Below the pieces are notes generated by a model that saw nothing but the letters and a program-made list of their open reading frames with translations, ran no database searches and was not told the origin of the DNA. This document shows positions 14,773 through 23,115 of a DNA stretch of 41,385 nt, one piece after another; within the stretch, counting starts at the first letter, position 1, and each line of letters starts with the position of its first letter. Both the position numbers and the translations under genes were made by a program. Source of the DNA: CAYMCJ01 sp964388985 (GTDB lineage Bacteria > Patescibacteriota > Patescibacteriia > Patescibacteriales > CAYMCJ01). Location: assembly GCA_964388985.1 (NCBI GenBank), contig CAYMCJ010000002.1, positions 1-41,385 of the forward strand, written 5' to 3'.

Positions 14773-15387
14773 TTATTTTTTGGTTACCACATAAGCGTCT
14801 TTCTGGCCGTCTTTCTCCCAAACAATAATTTCCGTGGCTGGAGAGATTTTATTATCATCCATAAATGCCTGAAATTCAGGTTGGGAAAATTTTTCCCATT
14901 TTTCCGCTCTGCCAACAAAAACCGCCTGGTTTAAAGGTTTATACAAACTTAAATAATAAACAGCCATTAATGTCCTGTCCGCTAAAAATTGTAAAAATTC
15001 TTTATCTTTCTGCCCTTTCCTCTTCTCCAAAACTCCCATAACCCTGACCTGAATATCTTCTGCAGTATATGTAAATTTTTCTATAATGTCATCAGCTTCT
15101 GACATAGCCTCTTGGTCAATAGTCGCGACAAAAAAAATAAACGGGATATCTTTCCAATCATTGATCTTTTTCAACTCATTTAGAAATTCAACTCCATCCA
15201 TTTTGTCCATCATAAAATCCGAAATTATCAAATCCTGTTTTTCCTCTTTGAGTATTTTAAGAGCCTCCAGGCCATTTTCGGCTTCCAAAAAATTTTGGAC
15301 ACCTAAACCTTTGAGAATCCACTTTAAAGACGCTCTTACCCCGTTCTTGTCATCCACCAATAAAACCTTTAATTTATCAAAATTCAT
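14773..15387 (-). CDS. Orphan response regulator with an unassigned C-terminal domain
   Basis: This 204 aa protein has a receiver domain in residues about 5-120. The acidic pair is in LLVDDKN, the phosphate-accepting Asp in LIISDFMMDKMDGVEF, Thr in FFVATID, and the conserved Lys in DIIEKFTYTAED. The C-terminal 80 residues have no helix-turn-helix. They read like a small alpha/beta module (LADRTLMAVYYLSLYKPLNQ, then EIIVWEKDGQKDAYVVTKK) that I do not recognise. No histidine kinase is nearby. A clear SD (AAGGAGG) lies 7 bases before ATG. It lies immediately upstream of pyrF in the same direction. Confidence 0.85.
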   Translation of the reverse strand: MNFDKLKVLLVDDKNGVRASLKWILKGLGVQNFLEAENGLEALKILKEEKQDLIISDFMMDKMDGVEFLNELKKINDWKDIPFIFFVATIDQEAMSEADDIIEKFTYTAEDIQVRVMGVLEKRKGQKDKEFLQFLADRTLMAVYYLSLYKPLNQAVFVGRAEKWEKFSQPEFQAFMDDNKISPATEIIVWEKDGQKDAYVVTKK

Positions 15388-15467
15388 TTTTTCACCTCCT
15401 TGAAAAATGTTTAATGATTTATAATAATGATTAAAAAATTAACCATCTTTTTTAAATGAACCTATAT

Positions 15468-15514
15468 AAAAACCCAAACTTTCCCTGCTATAAACAGAGC
15501 CTCCTTGGGTTTTT
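15468..15514 (-). terminator. Bidirectional-looking terminator hairpin
   Basis: A perfect 10-bp stem (AAAAACCCAA with TTGGGTTTTT) encloses a 27-base loop. It ends in a T run on both strands. It lies between the DUF5671 gene and the response regulator, so it isolates the SD-led genes 13282-15387. An attenuator role is possible but unsupported. Confidence 0.7.
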
Positions 15515-15674
15515 AGAGCTCATCTCAAAAATAGCTTTAAGGCAATTTTTAGGATATTTTGAGCGAAAATTTTTAAAATAAAGGAAGAATAGCGAGCTAT
15601 TTTGACGAGATTTTAAAAATTTGTAGCCGAAATAGACAAAAATTGCGCCAAAGATTATTTTTGAGATGAGCTCT
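15515..15674. mobile_element. MITE-like 160-bp inverted repeat
   Basis: The ends are inverted copies: AGAGCTCATCTCAAAAATA at the left and its exact reverse complement at the right. Pairing continues imperfectly inward (CAATTTTT, AAATTTTTAAAAT) almost to the centre. It carries no reading frame. With its terminator neighbour it fills the 316-base space between the response regulator and DUF5671 genes. It looks like a non-autonomous element or a long hairpin. No target duplication is evident. Confidence 0.7.
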
Positions 15675-15703
15675 GATTATATTAAAATAAATTTCAGCTT
15701 CTG

Positions 15704-16648
15704 TCAATCTACTGGAATTTCCGCCTGTTTTCTAATTTTAGCTTCTTCGGTGTTGTGAACCGTCTGTCCTAAACATTGATAACCAGCTTCATGCGGCCAT
15801 CTGTCCTGATAATAATCGTTTTGATTAGCGCTGTCATCTTTATTGGAGGACATAAAAGCCGTGCACAACTCATATTTATTTTCGCCAATTATTTTATATT
15901 CATACCCATCTTCGTTAACTGGATTTTTAAAATCATCATCTTTCAAATAGGAAAAATCCTCTCTTAAAACTGCAAAATCCGTTGGCATTTGCCCATTTTC
16001 ATCATAATAAGTTGTTATGGCTCCATCTATAACATTAAAATCTTCCAAAATAGCATTATCTATTTTTCTGTTTCTTGTTTGGGTCGGCGATTCCACAAAA
16101 AATAAACTGGCCGCAAATATGGCTATCACCAAAGCCAGTGAACCAAACAAATAAATTCTTATTAAGTTATTCTTTTTATTATCCACTTCCTCCCGCCTTA
16201 TGTCGTAAAAATAAAAAGTAAAAACCGCGGCCGCTATACCGATGGCGGTGATTGATTTTAAAATAAATTTAATAGTCAAATCGCCATCCAGAAAGCTATT
16301 AACCGTGCCAATAAGCCAGCCGAGCATAACCACCGAAGAAATAAAAAGAATTAAATAAGTAAGCCATTTGCGTATGCCGGAATCTTTTTTTAGCGCGCCG
16401 CTGGCCAAATTTTTAAATATCTGCCGAACGGCAATATAATAAATCGGCGCGGAAATTATTAAAGCTGAAATCGCGAACTTCAACAGCTCAGGAGCATAAC
16501 GCCCCTGATATTGATTGATAATGTCAACAATATTTTTGTTAATAATCTGAAAAATTATCATGCCGGCCGACAGCGCCATAAATATCAGCGCCACCAAGGA
16601 CAGCATGTAAAAAAAAGCGTATTTAGCCGCATTGTTTTGTGTCTCCAT
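15704..16648 (-). CDS. DUF5671 membrane protein with a pilin-like C-terminal domain
   Basis: This 314 aa protein begins AAKYAFFYMLSLVALIFMAL, then SAGMIIFQIINKN, as in DUF5671 proteins. Five hydrophobic segments follow, at about 10-35, 55-75, 95-115, 125-148 and 165-188. The last 120 residues are outside the membrane region and resemble the soluble part of type II secretion/type IV pilin-like domains: IDGAITTYYDENGQMPTD, NPVNEDGYEYKIIGENKYEL. Function is unknown; DUF5671 proteins are common in Patescibacteria. It lies downstream of the AsnRS and winged-helix genes. Confidence 0.8.
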   Translation of the reverse strand: METQNNAAKYAFFYMLSLVALIFMALSAGMIIFQIINKNIVDIINQYQGRYAPELLKFAISALIISAPIYYIAVRQIFKNLASGALKKDSGIRKWLTYLILFISSVVMLGWLIGTVNSFLDGDLTIKFILKSITAIGIAAAVFTFYFYDIRREEVDNKKNNLIRIYLFGSLALVIAIFAASLFFVESPTQTRNRKIDNAILEDFNVIDGAITTYYDENGQMPTDFAVLREDFSYLKDDDFKNPVNEDGYEYKIIGENKYELCTAFMSSNKDDSANQNDYYQDRWPHEAGYQCLGQTVHNTEEAKIRKQAEIPVD

Positions 16649-16755
16649 ATAATTTTATATCTGCAAATTACGAATCTTTTACAAATTTTACAAATATGTA
16701 TAGTATTGTTTAAATTATTATTCGTAAATTCGTAACTAATTTGTAATTCGTAGAG

Positions 16756-17082
16756 CTATTTTATCGGCAGCTTTCCCTGCCTATTTTTAATTAACTTTTT
16801 GGCCAGCCGCCGACCTTGGCCGGTTAATTTAATTTTATATATAAACCACTTTTTAGCGGTTTTATGACCGTAAGCCGCTACTAAATCCTTGGCCACTAAA
16901 TTATCTAGGCTGTTTTGCAAGGCCGCTTGCACAGCTATTTTGTTGGTTTTTAATTCTTTTTTAGGATAAAAATCATAAAAATCCACTTTTAATTTAGCCC
17001 TATTTTTACTAAAATAACACTCTTTTAAAATATATCTCTGTAATTTAGAAAGATACATATTATTAACACTAAAATTCCGCAT
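16756..17082 (-). CDS. Small winged-helix-like protein
   Basis: This 108 aa basic protein has a likely winged-helix fold: LSKLQRYILKECYFSKN, then NKIAVQAALQNSLDNLVAKD as the recognition region and KKWFIYKIKLTGQGRRLAKK as the wing. It suggests DNA or RNA binding, with no known target. Its first ATG (17082) lies inside the last codons of asnS, a 14-base overlap. An ATG at 17058, just after the asnS stop, is also possible. It is probably cotranscribed with asnS. Confidence 0.65.
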   Translation of the reverse strand: MRNFSVNNMYLSKLQRYILKECYFSKNRAKLKVDFYDFYPKKELKTNKIAVQAALQNSLDNLVAKDLVAAYGHKTAKKWFIYKIKLTGQGRRLAKKLIKNRQGKLPIK

Positions 17083-18460
17083 TCTTCGGCACTCTGGGGA
17101 AAGGGATAACGTCTCTTATGTTGGCCATGCCGGTTAAATACATTATGGCGCGCTCAAAACCAAGCCCAAACCCAGCATGTTCAACTCCGCCGTATTTTCT
17201 TAAATCCAAATACCACCAATAATCTTCTTTTTTAAGTCCGCATCCCTTCATTCTCTCTTCCAATTTGCCAATATCATCCTCTCTTTGGCTGCCGCCGATT
17301 ATTTCCCCCACCCCGGGAACAAGCAAATCCATAGCCGCCACGGTTTTCTGGTCATCATTCATCTTCATATAAAACGCTTTAATATCTTTTGGATAATTTA
17401 TGACAAAAACCGGCTTTTTAAAAACTTTTTCCGTAATATATCTTTCGTGCTCGGTTTGTAAATCAATTCCCCATTTAACCGGATATTCAAATTTTTCCTT
17501 TGACTTTTTTAAAATATCTATGGCTTCAATATAGGTAATCCGCTCAAATTTTGAATTTAAAACATTATCCAGACGTTTTAATAATTCTTTGTCAATAAAC
17601 TTACTGAAAAATTCCATCTCTTCTTGGCAATTTTTTAAAACATAATCTATTAAATATTTAAACATCTCCTCGGCTAAATCCATGTTGTCTTTTAGATTGG
17701 CAAAAGCCATTTCCGGCTCAAGCATCCAGAATTCAGACGCATGCCGGGCGGTATTGGAATTCTCGGCGCGAAATGTCGGCCCGAAAGTATATACGTTCCT
17801 GAAAGCCAAACACAGCGCTTCTGCGTTCAACTGTCCGCTGACGGTCAAACCTGTCTTTCGCCCAAAAAAATCTTTACTATAATCAACTTTACCGTCCTGG
17901 CCAACCGGCAACCTATCTAAATCCAGTTCCGTAACCTTAAACATTTCTCCGGCTCCTTCACAATCGCTTGAAGAAATAATCGGCGTATGAATATAGACAA
18001 AATTTTTATCATTAAAAAATTTATGAATGGCGTAGCTAAGGGCTGAACGCAACCTGAAAACCGCTAAAAAAGTATTGGTTCTGGGGCGCAAATGCGCAAT
18101 CGTACGCAAAAATTCAAAAGAATGCCGCTTTTTCTGCAAAGGATAATCAGGGTCTGATAAACTGACTATTCCAACTTTTTCAGCCTTAACTTCAAATACC
18201 TGACCCTTGGCCGGGGATTTAACCAACGCGCCGCTGACTTTCAAGGCCGACCCGATTGTAACTTTTGTTATCTTATTAAAATTATCTAAATTTTTTTCAA
18301 AAACAATCTGCAAATTCTTAAAAAACGTACCATCATTTAATTCAATAAAACCAAATTCGTTAGACGACCTAACGGTCCTGACCCAGCCGGAAACAGCCAC
18401 CTTTTTATTCAAATATTCTTTTGTATATTTGTATATTTGTTTTATAAATATCTCTTGCAT
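17069..18460 (-). CDS. asnS: Asparaginyl-tRNA synthetase
   Basis: This 463 aa class IIb synthetase charges tRNA-Asn. The N-terminal OB-fold anticodon domain holds VSGWVRTVRSSNEFGFIELN. Motif 2 is TFGPTFRAENSNTARHASEF, and motif 3 is GFGLGFERAIMYLTGMANIR. It ends FPRVPKNAEF, as in bacterial AsnRS. Having AsnRS means Asn-tRNA need not come by amidation. A winged-helix gene overlaps its end. The gene is followed upstream by a transposase and a broken glycosylase before aspS. Confidence 0.96.
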   Translation of the reverse strand: MQEIFIKQIYKYTKEYLNKKVAVSGWVRTVRSSNEFGFIELNDGTFFKNLQIVFEKNLDNFNKITKVTIGSALKVSGALVKSPAKGQVFEVKAEKVGIVSLSDPDYPLQKKRHSFEFLRTIAHLRPRTNTFLAVFRLRSALSYAIHKFFNDKNFVYIHTPIISSSDCEGAGEMFKVTELDLDRLPVGQDGKVDYSKDFFGRKTGLTVSGQLNAEALCLAFRNVYTFGPTFRAENSNTARHASEFWMLEPEMAFANLKDNMDLAEEMFKYLIDYVLKNCQEEMEFFSKFIDKELLKRLDNVLNSKFERITYIEAIDILKKSKEKFEYPVKWGIDLQTEHERYITEKVFKKPVFVINYPKDIKAFYMKMNDDQKTVAAMDLLVPGVGEIIGGSQREDDIGKLEERMKGCGLKKEDYWWYLDLRKYGGVEHAGFGLGFERAIMYLTGMANIRDVIPFPRVPKNAEF

Positions 18461-18481
18461 TTTTTTTGTTATTTTAAATCT

Positions 18482-19087
18482 TTACATATATAAATTTTCA
18501 AAATTGTCTCTATCTAATTTCCATTTTAACGAATTATCCATAATATATTGTCTAATTTTATTTAATTCATCATTATTTCGTATAATCCTGTCATGAAACC
18601 GAGGTTGCCAGGCAAATCCCGCCTCATAAAATTTTAAATTAATGGTTTTTGTTGTGATTGATTTAAATGAACCAATAATGGTAGAGATTGACTTTGGCGT
18701 AACATGCCCGAACGTTGAACCGCCATTTATATTTATATTTGCATTCGTAGGAACAGGGCACTGCCCTGTATTTGCATTCGTAGGAACAGGGCACTGCCCT
18801 GTTCCTACGGGTCCTGTCCCCATATTTTGATTATCAATTTTAATAATTCCGTGAATATGATTCGGCATAATCACAAATTCGTCTAATCTTACAAATGGGA
18901 AATGGTTGGAAATTTCTAACCAAAATCCTTTTACGATTTTTCCAATTTTTGATAATTGTATTTTTTCATTTTCAATATCCCCAAAAAACATCTTCCTGTT
19001 TTTACAACAAATCGTTATAAAATAAAATCCGTCCTGCGAATAATCATACCCTTTATATCTATATTGTTTTTGTAATTTATACAGCAT
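18482..19087 (-). CDS. REP-associated (RAYT/IS200-like) Y1 transposase
   Basis: This 201 aa HUH-type transposase starts YKGYDYSQDGFYFITICCKN. The metal His pair is in MPNHIHGII, and the nucleophile Tyr is probably in IRQYIMDN near the C-terminus, after AGFAWQPRFHDRII. Such proteins cut and move REP hairpins as single strands. Residues about 87-120 (GTGPVGTGQCPVPTNAN, then TGQCPVPTNANININ) do not belong to the family. They are encoded by a palindrome and a tandem 33-base repeat placed in frame. Whether it is active is unknown. It separates asnS from aspS. Confidence 0.88.
   Translation of the reverse strand: MLYKLQKQYRYKGYDYSQDGFYFITICCKNRKMFFGDIENEKIQLSKIGKIVKGFWLEISNHFPFVRLDEFVIMPNHIHGIIKIDNQNMGTGPVGTGQCPVPTNANTGQCPVPTNANININGGSTFGHVTPKSISTIIGSFKSITTKTINLKFYEAGFAWQPRFHDRIIRNNDELNKIRQYIMDNSLKWKLDRDNFENLYM
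18738..18808. repeat. REP-like palindrome and 33-bp tandem repeat inside the transposase gene
   Basis: A perfect 14-bp inverted repeat with a one-base centre lies at 18780-18808 (arms GTAGGAACAGGGCA and TGCCCTGTTCCTAC). A 33-base direct repeat (18738-18770, 18771-18803) carries most of a second copy. The length of 33 keeps the frame open (11 residues per unit). Confidence 0.9.
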
Positions 19088-19163
19088 TTATTGTTTATAT
19101 AGATTATCCGCTTGTATCCCACATGAAAAAATGGCGGCACCCTGTTCAACTCCTACACATTTA

Positions 19164-19984
19164 TTAAATCATACTTTTACCCGTTAAACATACTTCATTA
19201 ATTGGACAATTAATACATTTCGGCCTTGAACCACACAATGATCTCCCTAAATGCCAAAAAATTCTGTCTAAATCAACTGGCGAATATTTATTTTTTGTTA
19301 AACTAGATAATTTTAAAATTAATCTATGCAAAAATAAATAATTTTTTTCATTACCTGGATTATTTCCCATCTCTAAATTTTTATCTTTTAACAAAGTAAA
19401 ACCATAATTTAATATACCCATTCTAGTCATTACCCTTACTACATGCAAATCATTGGCAACATAATTATCGTTAAATTAGATAACGCTAAATCTCTAACTT
19501 TAAAACCTATGCCCTTTATTGTTAATAATTTATCATTTGGAAAATTGGTTAAATAATTTTTTTGAGCTTCTTTAAAATATGTTTTCCAATTCCATTTATA
19601 TTCATTTTTAAAAATATTCACAACTGAGGAAATAATTGAAGATCCAATATTGGGTCCCCACCTATATTTGGCACGTATTAAAACTCTTTTATAATTATTT
19701 TTATATAAATCATTCTTATTTAAAATTGATTTTTTTAATTCATAAAAAGTCTTCATCCCCATCTCTCCTTTCATTGCTCTAACCAATAGATCTCTTAAAA
19801 GACAAAGTAATATTTCTATATCATTTTTCTCGGATTTATTTTTTATTAACAAATTATTACTTTTTATAAACACTCTATGTTCATTGATCCAATCCTTAAT
19901 TATTTTTTTATCCCCGTCAAATTTTGATTCCACTTCTATTATTTTACTTAAAATTGTATTTATTTCTGGTAATTTTATTTCCAT
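19164..19984 (-). pseudogene. Endonuclease III-like Fe-S DNA glycosylase, frameshifted
   Basis: Two overlapping frames make one protein of about 270 aa. The first (19984 to 19439) has an N-terminal helical domain and the helix-hairpin-helix LLTIKGIGFKVRDLALSNLT. The second (from about 19475 to 19164) continues YVANDLHVVRVMTRMGIL, which holds the catalytic Asp region, and ends with the Fe-S loop CGSRPKCINCPINEVC (Cys spacing 6-2-5). The break is at the ATAATTATG near 19466-19476: one extra A would restore INYVANDLHVV. It is a real frameshift, a sequencing slip, or a programmed shift. HhH-GPD relatives excise damaged bases. Confidence 0.85.
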
Positions 19985-20038
19985 ATTTCCCTATATTTTT
20001 AAGCATATTATTTAATAAGTATCCTCATTTCTTACGTC

Positions 20039-21841
20039 TCACCTAATCTTCAACCCCAATTCCTTTAATTGCTTCTCGTCAACCTCGCTCGGGCTGTCCA
20101 TCATTACATCCCGGGCCTGACCGTCTTTGGGAAAAGCGTAAATATCGCGGATTGACTCGCAATCAAATAAAATCATTAACAGCCGGTCAATGCCGGGAGC
20201 GATTCCGCCATGCGGCGGAGCGCCGTATTCAAAGGCCCGAATCATATGCCCGAATTTTTTATCAACTTCTTTTTTTGAATAACCGGCAATCTCAAACGCT
20301 TTATACATAACTTTCGGGTCATGATTCCTGATAGCGCCGGATGAAATCTCATAGCCATTGCAAACTATATCATACTGATAAGCTAAAATATCCAGTGGAT
20401 TTTTACTCTCCAGGGCTTTTAAACCGCCCTGGGGCATTGAAAACGGATTATGGGAAAAATCAATTTTTCCCTCTTCAATCTCGGAATAATCATACATCGG
20501 AAAATCTATAACCCAGCACCAGGCCGCCAATCTATTATCCTTTAATCCCAAGCGTTGACCGCATTCATTGCGGACCGCGCCCAAACTTTCGCAAACTGTT
20601 CGCCATTTATCCGCCCCAAAAAATATAATATCGCCCGGTTTAGCGCCAACTTCCTTAACAATTTTTTCAGATAATTTTTCGCCTAAAAATTTAATCAAAG
20701 GGGATCTCAACACCCCCCTCTTTCCCTCTTTGCCCTCTCTACCTTCTCCACCCTCTATTACGATATAAGCCAGCCCTTTAGCACCCTTGTTTTTAGCCAC
20801 TTCAGTTAATTCATCAATTTCTCTTCGCGCAAATTTTGCTCCGCCATCAATTTTTAAAGCATGAACAACGCCTTTATTCTTAATTGCATTAGAAAATACG
20901 CTAAAACCGCATGCTTTTACTAACTCTGTAACCGGCATTATTTCCAAACCAAAACGCAAATCAGGCTTATCCGAACCGTATTTTTCCATAGCTTCTTTGT
21001 AAGTCAAACGCGGAAACGGCTTTTTTAAAATTTTCTTTTGGCTAAATTTTTCGGTTAATTTTATCATTAAATCCTCGGTAACCCGCCAAACATCTTCCTG
21101 CTCAACAAAACTCATCTCAATATCAATCTGATAAAAATCACCCGGATGGCGGTCGGCCCGCGGGTCCTCGTCGCGAAAACAAGGCGCGATTTGAAAATAT
21201 TTATCCAGGCCGCCGACCATTAACAACTGCTTAAACTGTTGGGGAGCTTGCGGTAAAGCGTAAAATTTACCCGGATGAACCCTGGAAGGAACTAAATAAT
21301 CACGCGCTCCCTCCGGGGATGAATTAGCTAAAATCGGGGTCTGGACTTCAATAAAATCCAATTTTCTAAAATATTCGCGCACGTATTGAAGAAGCTTATC
21401 GCGCCTGACTAGAATAGCCTGCAGTTTTTCCCGACGCAAATCAATAAAGCGATATTTTAACCTTAGACTTTCTTTGGCCTCCCCTGCCTTTTCCTCGTCA
21501 ATTTCAAAAGGAGGGGTTTTGGATTCATTCAATATTTTTAACTCATTTACCCCAACTTCAATTTCGCCTGTCTTCAATTTTTTATTTACCATGTCGTCAG
21601 GTCTGGCCGCAACCCGGCCGCTTATCTTTATTACCCATTCGTTCCGCAATTTATTAGCTTCTTTATACACTTGGTTGTTAATTTTTGGATTAAATTTTAT
21701 CTGAGTTAAGCCGTATCGGTCGCGCAAATCAATAAAAATAACTCCGCCGTGGTCGCGCCGGCGATGCACCCAGCCCGCTAGTTCAACTTGCTTCTTAATA
21801 TCTTTTTTAGTTAATTCTCCGCATGTATTTGTTCTTAGCAT
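20039..21841 (-). CDS. aspS: Aspartyl-tRNA synthetase
   Basis: This 600 aa bacterial-type AspRS has the GAD insertion domain. The OB-fold anticodon domain (VELAGWVHRRRDHGGVIFID) is followed by motif 2 (FQIAPCFRDEDPRADRHPGD), QIDIEMSF, the GAD domain (about 280-420), and motif 3 (APPHGGIAPGIDRLLMILFD). Inside the GAD region lies EGGEGREGKEGKRGV, coded by a pure polypurine stretch (about 20716-20758), which looks like slippage expansion. Since AsnRS is also present, it may charge only tRNA-Asp. Confidence 0.96.
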   Translation of the reverse strand: MLRTNTCGELTKKDIKKQVELAGWVHRRRDHGGVIFIDLRDRYGLTQIKFNPKINNQVYKEANKLRNEWVIKISGRVAARPDDMVNKKLKTGEIEVGVNELKILNESKTPPFEIDEEKAGEAKESLRLKYRFIDLRREKLQAILVRRDKLLQYVREYFRKLDFIEVQTPILANSSPEGARDYLVPSRVHPGKFYALPQAPQQFKQLLMVGGLDKYFQIAPCFRDEDPRADRHPGDFYQIDIEMSFVEQEDVWRVTEDLMIKLTEKFSQKKILKKPFPRLTYKEAMEKYGSDKPDLRFGLEIMPVTELVKACGFSVFSNAIKNKGVVHALKIDGGAKFARREIDELTEVAKNKGAKGLAYIVIEGGEGREGKEGKRGVLRSPLIKFLGEKLSEKIVKEVGAKPGDIIFFGADKWRTVCESLGAVRNECGQRLGLKDNRLAAWCWVIDFPMYDYSEIEEGKIDFSHNPFSMPQGGLKALESKNPLDILAYQYDIVCNGYEISSGAIRNHDPKVMYKAFEIAGYSKKEVDKKFGHMIRAFEYGAPPHGGIAPGIDRLLMILFDCESIRDIYAFPKDGQARDVMMDSPSEVDEKQLKELGLKIR

Positions 21842-21922
21842 AATAATATAAAATTAAAATTTATACTTAAATTCTAACTCATTTTACCAATTTTAGCAAA
21901 TTGATGTATTAAAAATGGCAAT

Positions 21923-21956
21923 AAAAAAAGCCGGCCGTAAAATTTAACAACCGACT
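21923..21956 (-). terminator. Intrinsic terminator
   Basis: On the minus strand AGTCGG...CCGGCT (with one G-T pair) is followed by seven T. It lies 3 bases past the stop of the small gene at 21960 and should end the recO-side transcript before aspS. Confidence 0.8.
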
Positions 21957-21959
21957 GGA

Positions 21960-22169
21960 TTAATCAAACATTGCCTTAGGGCATTCCCCGGTCAAAAAAT
22001 CAACTGGAATCCCACCCTCATCCGTAATTTCCGCCAAGATGGTCCCTGGACGAATTTTCTCCTCTGCCCGGGCTTCTTTTTTCGCCTGGTCCAGCGGCAC
22101 TTCTCCCAATACTCTTGGTATGCCACTTCTGCCAGGAAAAATCTTAAATCTGCCCATCTTTTCATCCAT
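21960..22169 (-). CDS. Small protein of unknown function (69 aa)
   Basis: This is a soluble 69 aa protein: MDEKMGRFKIFPGRSGIPRV, then a charged helix LDQAKKEARAEEKIR and PGTILAEITDEGGIPVDFL. I do not recognise a family. I start it at the ATG at 22169, 5 bases after AGGAGG; a GTG two codons earlier lies too close to the SD. It overlaps the stop of the upstream small gene, so translation is probably coupled. A terminator follows at once. Confidence 0.65.
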   Translation of the reverse strand: MDEKMGRFKIFPGRSGIPRVLGEVPLDQAKKEARAEEKIRPGTILAEITDEGGIPVDFLTGECPKAMFD

Positions 22170-22398
22170 TAGCACCTCCTTTTGCTAATCTTAAATTAGG
22201 TCTTATTGTGTCAATATAATTACTCCCATTAGTAATATCAATTAACACAACTTCTATTTTTTTTTCGTTGGCTATTTCCTTCGCCCGCTTTTCAGCCGCT
22301 TCAACAGTATAATGGTTTAAAATATAAAATTTCCGCTTTGACAATATAATTTTGAACTTTCCATTTTGCCCAATAATTTCTTTTTCTTTTAGGGTCAT
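22162..22398 (-). CDS. Small protein of unknown function (78 aa)
   Basis: This 78 aa protein starts MTLKEKEIIGQNGKFKIILS, followed by a helix with VEAAEKRAKEIANEKKIEVV. No family is recognised. The start at 22398 is chosen because GGAGG lies 7 bases upstream; the open frame extends 12 codons further into recO. Its start overlaps the recO stop by 4 bases, and its end overlaps the next small gene. Confidence 0.65.
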   Translation of the reverse strand: MTLKEKEIIGQNGKFKIILSKRKFYILNHYTVEAAEKRAKEIANEKKIEVVLIDITNGSNYIDTIRPNLRLAKGGANG

Positions 22399-23114
22399 AG
22401 ACAACCTCCGAATCTGTATTCTAAAAAAGAGCAAATTATTCTTTTTATTTCATTATTTGTATTATTTTCAATCTTTAATTTGCTTATATTAGCAAATTCT
22501 CTATTTATTACAAATCTCATTACTTTAATACAATTTTCTGAAATTGTCAAGCTATTACCTGTTTTACAGCTATCGCAGACTATACCGCCCTTTAAAAAAT
22601 CAAACTTATTTCTCTTTGGCTTAATCTTCCGCCTGCATTCGGCGCAATAATATAATTCCGGGCTATAACCTAACAAAACCAATAATTTTAAAATAAAAAA
22701 ATTATATAATAACTCATAATCAGCTGATAAATCCTTTTTATTAATTTCATCTAAAAATTCTTGCAATAAAATATATATATTCTCGTCCTTCTGCTCCGGC
22801 CTGACTAATTTATTAAAAATTCTTATTGCTTTGCCCGCAATTTGCAATTTATCCAAATCGCTTTTTATTATTCCATAGCAATTATTACTGACAGCGCCGC
22901 CAACATAATCATACTGTCTGCCTTTTACTACCATAACATCAGCCAAGCTAATCGGCTCTATATGTCCGGCTAATTTAGAGCCGATCTTCCTTGCTCCACG
23001 CGCAACTAACTCTAACTTTCCCCTGTCAACGCTATATATTATTGTCTTGCTGTCATTTTCCCGAAAAGGAAAACTATTTAACATTATCACTTTAGTGGAG
23101 TAGGTCTCTTCCAT
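22395..23114 (-). CDS. recO: DNA repair protein RecO
   Basis: This 239 aa protein helps RecF/RecR load RecA on single-stranded DNA. The N-terminal OB fold reads STKVIMLNSFPFRENDSKTI, then YSVDRGKLELVARGARKIGS. The helical C-terminal domain holds a Cys4 zinc site (CAEC...CDSC at about 155-182). The length is typical. It starts 1 base after the ruvX stop, so the two are coupled. Confidence 0.94.
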   Translation of the reverse strand: MEETYSTKVIMLNSFPFRENDSKTIIYSVDRGKLELVARGARKIGSKLAGHIEPISLADVMVVKGRQYDYVGGAVSNNCYGIIKSDLDKLQIAGKAIRIFNKLVRPEQKDENIYILLQEFLDEINKKDLSADYELLYNFFILKLLVLLGYSPELYYCAECRRKIKPKRNKFDFLKGGIVCDSCKTGNSLTISENCIKVMRFVINREFANISKLKIENNTNNEIKRIICSFLEYRFGGCL

Positions 23115-23115
23115 A

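Noticed and set aside
15468..15514. Riboswitch upstream of the response regulator
   Set aside because: The hairpin fits a terminator, and I could match no known riboswitch core.
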